In this document: positions 43,395 through 52,300 of the stretch, in pieces
Layout of the letters: every line of letters begins with the position of its first letter
How positions within the stretch are numbered: position 1 is the stretch's first letter
Assembly (NCBI RefSeq): GCF_023330685.1
Contig: NZ_CP097128.1
Location: 1,736,001-1,800,000, forward strand
Direction: 5' to 3'
From: Conexibacter sp. DBS9H8
GTDB lineage: Bacteria > Actinomycetota > Thermoleophilia > Solirubrobacterales > Solirubrobacteraceae
Length of the DNA: 64,000 bases
Program-made: the position numbers and the translations under genes
The notes under the pieces: generated by a model
The model's input: only the letters and a program-made list of their open reading frames with translations
The model's database searches: none
What the model was told of the DNA's origin: nothing

Positions 43395-43411
43395 CCCGGA
43401 CGGGCTAGCCT
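43391..43411. promoter_or_regulatory. Palindrome over the HAD gene promoter
   Basis: CTAGCCCG GA CGGGCTAG (43391-43408) includes the MarR stop codon and overlaps the TAGCCT hexamer (43406-43411) that lies 8 nt before the GTG of the HAD gene. Its size fits a MarR site, so autoregulation by the upstream protein is possible; it may also be a weak terminator stem. Confidence 0.5.
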
Positions 43412-43419
43412 CATCCCCC

Positions 43420-44076
43420 GTGCCGATTGAGCTGGTGATCTTCGACTGTGACGGGGTGCTGATCGAGTCCGAGCGGATCGCCGTGGAGATCGACGTGGCG
43501 ATGCTCGCGGAGATCGGCTGGGAGCTGAGCCGGGAGGAGGTGATCGAGCGGTTCATGGGCCGGGCGTATGCGCACATGCTCGCCGAGATCGAGGGCTTTC
43601 TCGGCCAGCCGGTGCCGGCGGAGTGGGTCGCCCGCTGGGATGAGACCTTCCAGGCGCGGCTCGCGACCGAGCTCGAGCCCGTCGACGGCGTCTCAGAAAC
43701 CCTCGATGCCCTTCACGCGGCCGGGTACCGCACCTGTGTCGCCTCGAGCTCCAACCACGCCTCACTGGAACGGAACCTCACCGCGACCGACCTCCATGAC
43801 CGCCTCGCCGGGCGCATCTTCAGCGCGAGTGAGGTCACCCACGGCAAGCCCGCCCCCGACCTGTTTCTCCACGCCGCCGACCGGATCGGGGTGGCGCCCG
43901 AGCGCTGCGTGGTCGTCGAGGACAGCCGCTACGGGGTGGCGGCCGCCCGGGCGGCCGGAATGCCGGTGTTCGCCTACACCGGCGGGGGGATGACCCCGGT
44001 CGCCACCCTCGAGGCGCTCGGTGCCACTGTCTTCGCCGAGATGCGGGACCTTCCCGGGCTGATCGCCGCCCTCTGA
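43420..44076 (+). CDS. HAD-superfamily phosphatase (beta-phosphoglucomutase-like)
   Basis: 218 aa from GTG 43420. HAD motif I 'IFDCDGVLIESE' with nucleophile Asp, motif II 'VASSSNH', motif III 'GKPAPDLFLHA' Lys and motif IV 'VVVEDSRYGVAAARAAG'. Cap type C1 inserted after motif I, as in beta-phosphoglucomutase, phosphonatase and glycolate phosphatase. Substrate is not apparent. Leaderless start. Confidence 0.85.
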   Translation: MPIELVIFDCDGVLIESERIAVEIDVAMLAEIGWELSREEVIERFMGRAYAHMLAEIEGFLGQPVPAEWVARWDETFQARLATELEPVDGVSETLDALHAAGYRTCVASSSNHASLERNLTATDLHDRLAGRIFSASEVTHGKPAPDLFLHAADRIGVAPERCVVVEDSRYGVAAARAAGMPVFAYTGGGMTPVATLEALGATVFAEMRDLPGLIAAL

Positions 44077-44151
44077 GCCCCGCCGAGCGGAGCCGGTCAG
44101 GGCACTGCGGTCCGACGGCGGGGGAGAAATGTGCCCTGAGGCCCTTCGTTC

Positions 44152-44177
44152 GGGGGCGCCCCAGCGGGGGCGCCCCC
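44152..44177. terminator. Bidirectional terminator hairpin
   Basis: GGGGGCGCCCC - AGCG - GGGGCGCCCCC: perfect 11-bp stem with a 4-nt loop between the HAD (+) and GH15 (-) stops, 8 bp from the latter. Confidence 0.75.
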
Positions 44178-44185
44178 GCCCGCCC

Positions 44186-46156
44186 TCAGCGCCAGCCCGC
44201 GCCGTTCCCGTGCGGCGTCGCCGCGTTCTCGGTCCGGATCACGTGCATCACCGCGTTGATCAGTGCGAGGTGGGTGAAGGCCTGGGGGAAGTTGCCGAGG
44301 TGCCGGCCGGTGCGCGGGTCGACCTCCTCGGCGTAGAGACCGAGCGGAGAGGCGTAGCCGAGGAGACGCTCACACAGTTCACGGGCACGCTGGAGCTCGC
44401 CGATCTCGACGAACGCCGACACGAGCCAGAACGAACAGATGAGGAAGGTCCCCTCCTCCCCGGAGAGGCCATCGTCGGTCTCGTCGGTCCGGTAGCGCAG
44501 CACGAGCCCGTTCTCGGTCAGCTCCTCGGTGATCGCGAAGATCGTCGCCCGCACCCGCGGGTCATCGGGCGGCAGGAAGCGCAGCAGCGGCAGCAGCAGC
44601 ATCGAGGCGTCGAGGGCGGTGCCGTCGTAGTGCTGGACGAACACTCCGCGGGCGTCGACCCCGTGCTCGCAGACGTCGGCGTGGATCGCATCGGCGGCGG
44701 CCTGCCAGCGTTCGACCCGCTCCCAGTCCTCGCGGATCTCCGCCAACCGCGCCCCGCGGTCACAGGCGACCCAGCAGAACATCTTCGAGGAGGTGAAGTG
44801 CCGCGGCTCGCCGCGCACCTCCCAGATCCCCCGGTCGGGCTCGCGCCAGTGAGCGATCGCCGCCTCCACCTGCCGGGAGAGGATCGGCCACACCCGCTCG
44901 TCGAGGGAGTCGCGGGAGCGGGTGTGCAGGTAGACGGAGTCCAGCAGCGCCCCCCACACGTCATGCTGCTTCTGGGTGAAGGCGCCGTTGCCGATCCGCA
45001 CCGGCCGGGCGCTCTCATAGCCGGACAGGTGCGTGAGTTCGTGCTCCTCGAGGTCGCGCTCCCCGTCAACCCCATACATCACCTGTAGGTCCTCGTTCCC
45101 GCCGGCAACGTCGGCGATGAAGTAGAAGAAGTCGTTGGCCTCCCAGTCGAAACCGAGCGAGTAGAGCGCCCACAGCATGAAGGTCGAGTCGCGGATCCAG
45201 CTGTAGCGGTAGTCCCAGTTGCGCTCGCCCTGGGGGGTCTCCGGCAGCGATGTCGTCGCGGCGGCGAGCAGCGCCCCGGTCGGCGCGTAGGTGAGCCCCT
45301 TGAGGGTGAGGGCGCTGCGCTGCAGGTAGGTCCGCCAGGGATGGTCGGGGAAGGTGCCGCGGTCGAGCCAGTGCTGCCAGTGGTGGGCGGTCCAGACGAG
45401 GCGCTTGTAGGCGGCGTCGAAGTCCATCGGCGGCGGGTGCGTCGACCAGTACAGGGCGACGAAGGCCGTCTCACCCAGCTTCATCCGGTGCCGGGCGGTC
45501 GCCCGCGCCCCCTCAAAACCGATCCGCAGGTCGGTCTTGACGTGCAACCGGAGATCGGAGCCCGGCGCGGTCGCGACCCCGTCGGTGTAGCCGGGGCCGG
45601 TGTACTCCCAGCGCACCCGCTGGCGCCCGTAGTCGAACACCGGCTCGCAGTCCATCGTCAGCTCGACCTCGCCGTTGACGCAGCGGACGGTCCGCAGCAG
45701 CACGTGGTCGGCGTCATAGTCGGTCGGGGCGCGCCGGTGGGTCCCCGAACGGTCGTGCTCGTGATGCCAGCCGCCGATCAGCAGCACGTCTCGGACGATC
45801 ATCCACCCCGAGCCGGTGCCCCAGCTCGTCTCCAGCACCATCGTCCCCGGCAGGTAGCGCCGGGCGGCCGGGACGGTCACGCCGCTGGGGCCGAGGCGGA
45901 AGGAGCCGGCGTCCCGGTCCAGCAGCGCCCCGAAGATCGACGGCGAGTCGACCCGGGGCAGGCACATCCACTCGATCGACCCGGACGGGGCGACGAGCGC
46001 GACCGTCTCGCAGTCCGACAGGAACGCGTACTCGGCGATCGGCGGGAACGGACTCTGACCGAATCCGGGTCCGCTCGCGAGCCGCTGCATCTCAGCGACC
46101 TGGGGCAGGCCCGGCATCAGCGGCCCGCTCATCTGGTTCAGGTCCATCGGCTCCAT
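44186..46156 (-). CDS. Glycoside hydrolase family 15 (trehalase/glucoamylase-like)
   Basis: 656 aa from ATG 46156 (ATG 46144 also possible). N-terminal super-beta-sandwich domain ('AEYAFLSDCETVALVAPSGS', 'VDSPSIFGALLDRDAG') followed by the (alpha/alpha)6 barrel. 'RNWDYRYSWIRDSTFMLWAL' is the GH15 signature; 'GIWEVRG' holds the likely general acid Glu and 'YAEEVDPRTGRHLGNFPQAF' the general base. Cytoplasmic (no signal peptide), matching the actinobacterial trehalase type of GH15 that hydrolyses trehalose, though maltooligosaccharides are possible. Confidence 0.9.
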   Translation of the reverse strand: MEPMDLNQMSGPLMPGLPQVAEMQRLASGPGFGQSPFPPIAEYAFLSDCETVALVAPSGSIEWMCLPRVDSPSIFGALLDRDAGSFRLGPSGVTVPAARRYLPGTMVLETSWGTGSGWMIVRDVLLIGGWHHEHDRSGTHRRAPTDYDADHVLLRTVRCVNGEVELTMDCEPVFDYGRQRVRWEYTGPGYTDGVATAPGSDLRLHVKTDLRIGFEGARATARHRMKLGETAFVALYWSTHPPPMDFDAAYKRLVWTAHHWQHWLDRGTFPDHPWRTYLQRSALTLKGLTYAPTGALLAAATTSLPETPQGERNWDYRYSWIRDSTFMLWALYSLGFDWEANDFFYFIADVAGGNEDLQVMYGVDGERDLEEHELTHLSGYESARPVRIGNGAFTQKQHDVWGALLDSVYLHTRSRDSLDERVWPILSRQVEAAIAHWREPDRGIWEVRGEPRHFTSSKMFCWVACDRGARLAEIREDWERVERWQAAADAIHADVCEHGVDARGVFVQHYDGTALDASMLLLPLLRFLPPDDPRVRATIFAITEELTENGLVLRYRTDETDDGLSGEEGTFLICSFWLVSAFVEIGELQRARELCERLLGYASPLGLYAEEVDPRTGRHLGNFPQAFTHLALINAVMHVIRTENAATPHGNGAGWR

Positions 46157-46315
46157 GGTTGGCCGGGGATGGTGACAAACAAACCGGCCCTGTCAACGGC
46201 CCGGGCTCGGAAACCTGTCTGTCGCTGCGAGAGATCGCCGTCCATCACTCCGGAGCATCGGCCGCCGACCCGCCATCATTGAGGCGAAGATGCGACGCCG
46301 CGGAGGGACACGATC

Positions 46316-48217
46316 ATGAGCGGAATGGGGGCCGCCGCCCAGGCGGGAACACCGGGAACCGGAGCGATGCGGGCGATGCGTGGCGGCGGCGCGGGCACCC
46401 CGCCGCCGCTGATGGACCCGACGCGCCGGCGTGACGGCCGCCGGATTCTCGCCCTGTTCGCCCCCTACCGCTGGCGGCTCGCCGGGGTCTGCGTGCTGAT
46501 TGCCCTGTCCGCGGGCCTGAGCATGCTCAACCCGTTCCTGCTGCGCTCCGCCCTCGACAACGGGATCTTCAAGCACCAGCTCAGCACCCTGTGGGAGACG
46601 TGCGCCGGGATGGTCGGGGTCGCCTTCATCTCCAACGCCTTCAGCGTCTGGCAGACCTACGTCTCCAACGTCGTCGGCCAGCGGGTGATGCACGACCTCC
46701 GCTCCGCCGTCTATGACCGGCTCCAGCGGATGTCGCTCGCCTTCTTCACCCGCACCCGCACCGGTGAGGTCCAGTCGCGGATCGCCAACGACATCGGCGG
46801 GCTCGACTCGGTTGTCACCTCGACGGCGACCTCGATCGCCTCCAACGCGACGACGGTGATCGCCGCGATCGTCGCGATGCTGCTGCTGAACTGGAAGCTC
46901 GCGCTCATCTCCCTCGTGTTCGTGCCCCCGAGCGTGTGGATGACCCGCCGGGTCGGCAAGGTCCGCCGGACGATCACCACCGAACAGCAGCGCCGACTCG
47001 CCGACCTGTCCGCGCTCGTCGCCGAGTCGCTGTCGGTGTCGGGGATCATGCTCGGCAAGACGATGGGCCGCGGCGACGACCTCGCCGCCCGCTTCTCCGG
47101 CCAGTCCGCGCAGATCGCCGATCTCGAGATCAAGTCGCGGATGGCCGGCCGTTGGCTGATGGGGACGATCCAGTTCGTCTTCGCCGTCCAACCGGCGATC
47201 ATCTACTGGCTCGCCGGTCAGAGCTTCGTCGGCCACTCGATCCAGATCGGCACCGTCGTCGCCTTCACCACCCTGCAGACCCGCCTGCTGTTCCCGATCA
47301 ACTCACTGCTCGGGGTCGGCGCCGACGTCGAGGCGTCCCTCGCCCTGTTTGACCGCATCTTCGAGTACGTCGACCTGCCGATCGACATCATCGAAGCGGA
47401 AGACCCCGTCGTGCTCAACCCGGCCGCCGTCGTCGGAGAGGTCGCGTTCTCCGGGGTGTCGTTCCGCTACGGCGGTGCCGGGGGCCCGCTAGCCCCCGGC
47501 ACCGAGGCGCCGCCCCCCTGGACGGTCCGCGGGATCGACCTGGTGATCCCCGCCGGAACGCGGACGGCGGTCGTCGGGGAGACGGGCGCGGGCAAGACGA
47601 CGCTCGGCTACCTGCTCGCGCGGCTGTATGAGCCCCAGGAGGGGCGGGTCACCATCGACGGGGTCGACATCCGTCGGGTGTCGCTCGCCTCGCTGGCGGC
47701 GACCGTCGGGGTCGTCTCCCAGGAGACGTACCTGTTCCACGCGAGCGTCCGGGAGAACCTCCGGTTCGCCAAGCCGGACGCGACCGATGCGGAGGTCGAG
47801 GCGGCTGCGCGGGCGGCCCGGATCCACGAGCTGATCGCCTCCCTGCCCGACGGGTATGACACCGTCGTCGGCGAGCGCGGCTACCGGTTCTCCGGGGGCG
47901 AGAAGCAGCGGATGGCGATCGCCCGGACGATCCTGCGCAACCCGCCGGTGCTCGTGCTCGATGAGGCGACCTCCTCCCTCGACACCCAGACTGAGGCGGC
48001 CGTACAAGCCGAGCTCGAGCGCCTGTCGGAGGGGCGCACGACCCTGACGATCGCCCACCGGCTCTCGACGGTGCGGGACGCCGACCAGATCCTCGTGCTC
48101 GACCGGGGTGCGATCGTCGAGCGCGGGACCCACGAGGATTTGCTCGAGCGCGGTGGCCTCTACGCGGCCCTCGTCGCCCGGGACGTGCCGGCGGAGGCGG
48201 CCGAGCCGACCGGCTGA
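46316..48217 (+). CDS. ABC exporter, fused membrane and ATPase domains (MsbA/LmrA-like)
   Basis: 633 aa from ATG 46316, with GGAGGG upstream. Six-helix membrane domain (~45-345) with 'GEVQSRIANDIGG' and ATPase domain (~365-620): Walker A 'VVGETGAGKTTLGYLLARL', Q-loop 'VVSQETYLFH', signature 'YRFSGGEKQRMAIARTIL', Walker B 'VLVLDEATSSLD', H-loop 'TIAHRLSTV'. Half-transporter that should dimerise. Alone and divergent from GH15. Substrate unknown. Confidence 0.92.
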   Translation: MSGMGAAAQAGTPGTGAMRAMRGGGAGTPPPLMDPTRRRDGRRILALFAPYRWRLAGVCVLIALSAGLSMLNPFLLRSALDNGIFKHQLSTLWETCAGMVGVAFISNAFSVWQTYVSNVVGQRVMHDLRSAVYDRLQRMSLAFFTRTRTGEVQSRIANDIGGLDSVVTSTATSIASNATTVIAAIVAMLLLNWKLALISLVFVPPSVWMTRRVGKVRRTITTEQQRRLADLSALVAESLSVSGIMLGKTMGRGDDLAARFSGQSAQIADLEIKSRMAGRWLMGTIQFVFAVQPAIIYWLAGQSFVGHSIQIGTVVAFTTLQTRLLFPINSLLGVGADVEASLALFDRIFEYVDLPIDIIEAEDPVVLNPAAVVGEVAFSGVSFRYGGAGGPLAPGTEAPPPWTVRGIDLVIPAGTRTAVVGETGAGKTTLGYLLARLYEPQEGRVTIDGVDIRRVSLASLAATVGVVSQETYLFHASVRENLRFAKPDATDAEVEAAARAARIHELIASLPDGYDTVVGERGYRFSGGEKQRMAIARTILRNPPVLVLDEATSSLDTQTEAAVQAELERLSEGRTTLTIAHRLSTVRDADQILVLDRGAIVERGTHEDLLERGGLYAALVARDVPAEAAEPTG

Positions 48218-48275
48218 TCCGGGCCGATCCCGGCCCGGCCCGTTCCGCGACGCCGGTCCGCGCGCGGGCGGCCGG

Positions 48276-48725
48276 TCAGCGGATGTGGCGGTAGGTGAAG
48301 GCGACCGGTCCGATCCGGACGAGGTCGCCGTCGAGCAGGTCGGTGGCGACGATCCGCTGGCCGTTGACGAACGTGCCGGCGGAGCTGCGGTCATCGAGCA
48401 CCCGCACGTGGTCGCCGTAGCGGACGATGATCGCGTGGCGGCGGGAGACGTGGACGTCGTCAAAGCGCAGGTCCGAGCCGACTGCCCGGCCGACGTGGGT
48501 GATCGCGTCCCGCAGCGGGATCAGGTGGGCGACCCCATCTCCGTCGTGCACGGCGACATAGTGGCCCGGAAGCGCCTCACGGGCGTTGATCGCCGCGGTC
48601 GCGACGCGGTGCTCGAGCAGCCCGAACGGGTTCTCGCGCAGGCCCGGGGTGTCCTGAAGGATCGCAGTCTCGTTCGGGTCCGAACGGGAGCCGCGGCGGT
48701 CGAGTGTCTGAGATGCCGATTCCAT
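48276..48725 (-). CDS. FHA-domain protein
   Basis: 149 aa. FHA domain at ~75-140: 'THVGRAVGSDLRFDDVHVSR' and 'HAIIVRYGDHVRVLDD' give the Gly-Arg, Ser and His-Arg residues that grip phosphothreonine; 'SSAGTFVNGQRI' completes it. N-terminal ~70 residues contain Thr-rich sequence ('ETAILQDTPGLRENPFG') that could be a Ser/Thr kinase target, as in GarA-type proteins. No kinase gene is near. Confidence 0.85.
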   Translation of the reverse strand: MESASQTLDRRGSRSDPNETAILQDTPGLRENPFGLLEHRVATAAINAREALPGHYVAVHDGDGVAHLIPLRDAITHVGRAVGSDLRFDDVHVSRRHAIIVRYGDHVRVLDDRSSAGTFVNGQRIVATDLLDGDLVRIGPVAFTYRHIR

Positions 48726-48808
48726 GATGGGAAATCATCCTGCCCGACGAAGGTGATAAACGGCCAAGAACTCGCTAAGACCTGGGCAAGCGGACGCGGA
48801 GACCCGGC

Positions 48809-51046
48809 TCAGGCTCCCGTCGGATCCGCCTCGGCCCGGGCCTGGAGGGCCTCGCCGGTGGCGGCGAGGGCATCGGTGAGAACCGCGCGGGCGCTCGCGC
48901 CCTCGACGTTGAGATGGGGGAGGCGGGCCTCGAGCCAGTGAGGCAGGCGCCAGTTGACCTCCCCGAGCATGAGCATCGCGGCGGGAATGACGATCGCCCG
49001 GATGATCAGTGCGTCGAGCAGGACGGCGCTCGCCAGCCCGATCCCGAACATGTCGATGATCCGCTCGCCGCCGAGGACGAAGGCGCTGAACACGAGCACC
49101 ATGATGATCGCCGCAGCGCTGATCGTCGCCCCGGTGGCGGCGATCCCGTGGGCGACGGCGGCGCGGTTGTCCCGGCGGCGCTGCCACTCCTCGTGGATGC
49201 GGCTGACGAGGAACACCTCGTAGTCCATCGACAGGCCGAACAGGATCGGGAACATCAGTACGGGCAGGAACGCCTCGATCGGCCCGGGGTGGAGCCCGAG
49301 CAGCGACCCGGCCCAGCCGAACTGGAAGACGGCGGTGACGACGCCGAGGGCGGCGGCGGTGGAGAGGAGGTTCATCAGCGCGGCGGTGAGCGGGATCACC
49401 ACGGAGCGGAACACGAGCATCAGCAGCAGCGCGGAGAGGAGCACGACGATGCCGATGAACAGCGGTAGTTTGCCCGTCAGGACGGCGGCGAAGTCGGAGA
49501 AGACGGCGGTCTGGCCGGTGACGAGGACGGTGATCCCCTCGCGGCGGGTGAGGGCGGGCAGCCGTTGGGTGCGCAGGGTGTCGAGCAGATCGGCCGTCGA
49601 CGCCGCCTGGGGGGAGCCCGCCTCGACGACGGTGGCGAGCGCGACCGCGCCCGGGCCGGTCCGGTCCGGGAGGAACGTCGCGGCGCTGACGTGGCGGACG
49701 TCCGGGGTGTCGGCGACGGCGCGCAGCAGCGCCGTGAACCGGCGGCGCGCGGTGGCCGAAGCGACCGGGCTGACGAGCTCGAGGGGCCCGTTGTAGCCGG
49801 GGCCGAAACCGCGGGCGAGCATCTCGTAGGCCTGGTAGGTCGTGCTCGACGGAGGGTCGGAGCTGTAGTCGGCCGAACCGAGCCGCATCGACAGGGCGGG
49901 GATGGCGAGCAGACACATCAGCGCGACGGCGAGGGTTGCGAGCAGTGCCGGGTGGCGGTCCAGCCGGGCGGCCCAGCGCGCCCAGCCGCCAGGCTGAGGC
50001 GCCGGGGCGGGGTGGCCGGCGGCGATCGCCCGGCGCTCGGTGCCGCGCAGGGTGCGGTCCCCGAGCAGGGAAAGCAGGGCCGGCAGCAGCGTCAGGGCGG
50101 CGAGGACGGTCGCGGCGACCGCGACGGCCGCGGCGACCGCCACGCCGTAGAGGAACCCCACGCCGAGCAGGAACATCCCGAGCAGGGCGATGCAGACGAT
50201 CGTCCCGGCGAACAGGACCGCGCGGCCGGTCGTGTCGAGTGACTCGACCACCGCATCAGTGTGATCGAGCCCGCTGAGGCGCCCCTGTCGGTAGCGCGTG
50301 ACGATGAACAGCGCGTAGTCGACCCCGACGCCCATCCCGATCAGCAGGGCGAGCTCCCCGGAGAAGGAGGCCATCGCGATCAGGTGGGAGAGCAGGCCGA
50401 TCAGCGCGAGGCCGGTGCCGAGGGAGAGTCCGGCGGTGAGCAGCGGCAGCATGGTCGCCGCGAGCGAGCCGAATACGAGCAGCAGCACGACCCCGGCGGC
50501 GAGGGAGCCGATCGCGATTCCCCCGGTCGATCCGCTCGGGTTCCCGCCCTCGGCGACCTGCCCGTCAGCGGCAAAGTGGACCCCGGCCGCGGAGGCGCTG
50601 GAGATGAGCCGGTCATAGCGGGCGGCCTCGCTCCCCGAGATCGCCGAGGCGGGGACGGCGAAGCTGATCGTCGCGTAGGCGACCCGGCCGTCTCGGGCGA
50701 TCTCGTTCGGGTGGTCGTAGGGGGAGCGCACACCGCTGACGTGGGGGAGATCGCGCACCCGGGCGAGCAGCGCGTTGAAGCGGGCCCGTACCGCGGGAGC
50801 GCTGACGGACCCGTGCCGCACCTCCACCACGAGCTGATCGCGGTCCCCGGCGGCTGCCGGGGTGTGGGTCGCCAACAGCCGATCGGCCCGGTAGCTCTGG
50901 GTGCCGGTGAGGGTGAAGTTGTCGCCAAAACGCGAGCCGACGACGGCGTGGAGGCCGTTGAGAGAGACGAGGGCGATGACCCAGAGCGAGATCACCCGCC
51001 AACGATGGTCAGAGCACCAGCAAGCCGTACTGCGCATTCCCCTCAT
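48809..51046 (-). CDS. MMPL-family (RND) transporter
   Basis: 745 aa from ATG 51046 (ATG 51037 possible). Two repeats of one membrane helix, a large extracytoplasmic loop and five helices. 'LIGMGVGVDYALFIVTRYR' and 'PILFGLSMDYEVFLVSRIHE' carry the Asp-Tyr pairs of the proton relay. In actinobacteria MMPL proteins export cell-envelope lipids; this one belongs to the short type without a C-terminal tail. Divergent from a GNAT gene; no lipid-synthesis gene beside it. Confidence 0.9.
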   Translation of the reverse strand: MRGMRSTACWCSDHRWRVISLWVIALVSLNGLHAVVGSRFGDNFTLTGTQSYRADRLLATHTPAAAGDRDQLVVEVRHGSVSAPAVRARFNALLARVRDLPHVSGVRSPYDHPNEIARDGRVAYATISFAVPASAISGSEAARYDRLISSASAAGVHFAADGQVAEGGNPSGSTGGIAIGSLAAGVVLLLVFGSLAATMLPLLTAGLSLGTGLALIGLLSHLIAMASFSGELALLIGMGVGVDYALFIVTRYRQGRLSGLDHTDAVVESLDTTGRAVLFAGTIVCIALLGMFLLGVGFLYGVAVAAAVAVAATVLAALTLLPALLSLLGDRTLRGTERRAIAAGHPAPAPQPGGWARWAARLDRHPALLATLAVALMCLLAIPALSMRLGSADYSSDPPSSTTYQAYEMLARGFGPGYNGPLELVSPVASATARRRFTALLRAVADTPDVRHVSAATFLPDRTGPGAVALATVVEAGSPQAASTADLLDTLRTQRLPALTRREGITVLVTGQTAVFSDFAAVLTGKLPLFIGIVVLLSALLLMLVFRSVVIPLTAALMNLLSTAAALGVVTAVFQFGWAGSLLGLHPGPIEAFLPVLMFPILFGLSMDYEVFLVSRIHEEWQRRRDNRAAVAHGIAATGATISAAAIIMVLVFSAFVLGGERIIDMFGIGLASAVLLDALIIRAIVIPAAMLMLGEVNWRLPHWLEARLPHLNVEGASARAVLTDALAATGEALQARAEADPTGA

Positions 51047-51188
51047 CTCTTCGGCCGGAGCGACGGGCCGCTCAACCGCTCACTCTGACGGGGGCGGGCA
51101 CGTGAACGGTCAGGGAGCGGACCAAAGTCGGTCCGGGCGGGAGGGGGGACTGTCATCTGCGAAGACGGGTTGGCAGACTGCGTTGGTG

Positions 51189-51707
51189 ATGGCGACAACC
51201 GCGCACCCTAAGCTGAGGTGGCATCTCGATCCCGACGACGCGACGGCGATCGCTGAAGTACATCGCAGAGTCTTCTGCGCCGACTACGGATTTAACCCGG
51301 ATTTTGTCGTCGAGGTGGAACGGGACGTGCGCTTCTGCGCCAGCCGGGGCTGGCCCGAGGCGGGCGCCGTCTGGCTCGTCGAGCTCGCGGGGCGGGTTGC
51401 CGGCTCGCTCGCCTTCACCTTCGAGGGTCAAACGAGCGACGGCCTCTACGCCGGGGAACTGCGCTGGTTCGCGCTCGAGCTCGAGCTGCGCGGCAGCGGT
51501 CTTGGCCGCCGGATGCTCGAGGAATTGCTGGAGACCGCCGAGGATCAGGGAGTCGATCGGCTCGAGCTCGACTGCTGTGCCGAGTGTGCCGGAGCCGGCC
51601 GCCTGTTTGACGCCTACGGCTTCTCGGTCGTCTCTGAACGGGCCCGCCCGGGGTGGCGCCGGGACGGCAGCGCCGTCGTGCTGCAGCGGCGCGTTGCCTA
51701 CCTGTAG
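51189..51707 (+). CDS. GNAT-family N-acetyltransferase
   Basis: 172 aa from ATG 51189 (GTG 51186 adjacent). Motif A 'LELRGSGLGRRMLEELLETA' with the acetyl-CoA loop RxxGxG; beta-4 'GELRWFALELE' before it, and 'GAGRLFDAYGFSVVS' near the end. Substrate not apparent. Followed after 6 bp by a NUDIX gene, so both are in one operon. Confidence 0.82.
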   Translation: MATTAHPKLRWHLDPDDATAIAEVHRRVFCADYGFNPDFVVEVERDVRFCASRGWPEAGAVWLVELAGRVAGSLAFTFEGQTSDGLYAGELRWFALELELRGSGLGRRMLEELLETAEDQGVDRLELDCCAECAGAGRLFDAYGFSVVSERARPGWRRDGSAVVLQRRVAYL

Positions 51708-51713
51708 GGACGG

Positions 51714-52217
51714 GTGCGGTTCCGGCCCGCGGGCGGTGGGGGCCTGAGCGTGGCGGCTCTCAGTGCGGGATTGCTCTGTCACCGGAGCCGAAGCGGGGTC
51801 GTTGAGGTGCTCCTCGTCCACCCCGGCGGTCCGTTCTGGGCCCGGCGGGATGCGGGTGCCTGGTCGATCCCGAAGGGGGAGGTCGATCCGGGTGAGGAGC
51901 CCCTCGCCGCCGCCCGGCGCGAGTTCACCGAGGAGCTCGGGCTGGCGGTTCCTGACGGGACGCCGGTCCCGCTCGGGGAGGTGACGCTGCGTTCGGGCAA
52001 GCGGGTGCTCGCCTGGGCGTTGGGGGTGGCCGACATCGACGTCAGCACGATCGTGTCGGCGACCGTGACGGTGACGGTGCGCGGCCGGCCGCTGAGCGTC
52101 CCCGAAGTCGACCGGGCGCAGTGGTTCGGGCTCGCGGACGCCCGGGTTCGGCTCAACCCGGGTCAGGTGCCGCTCGTCGATCGGCTCGAGCGGGACCTGG
52201 CGGCGGAGATGTCCTGA
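51714..52217 (+). CDS. NUDIX hydrolase
   Basis: 167 aa from GTG 51714; GTG 51747 ('VAALSAGLLCHR') gives a more typical N-terminus. The Nudix box is complete: 'GEVDPGEEPLAAARREFTEELG' is split here as 'GEVDPGEE' and 'REFTEELG' at family spacing. 'WSIPKGEVDPGEEPLAAARR' resembles bis-5'-nucleosyl-tetraphosphatase-like proteins. Cleaves nucleoside diphosphate-linked substrates. Confidence 0.87.
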   Translation: MRFRPAGGGGLSVAALSAGLLCHRSRSGVVEVLLVHPGGPFWARRDAGAWSIPKGEVDPGEEPLAAARREFTEELGLAVPDGTPVPLGEVTLRSGKRVLAWALGVADIDVSTIVSATVTVTVRGRPLSVPEVDRAQWFGLADARVRLNPGQVPLVDRLERDLAAEMS

Positions 52218-52300
52218 TCGGGCGGCTTGGACGGAGCCCGTTCGGTCTACCCGGGCGACGGTGGGACAGGTCCCGTGGTCGCGATGGGGTGTCGACGGTG

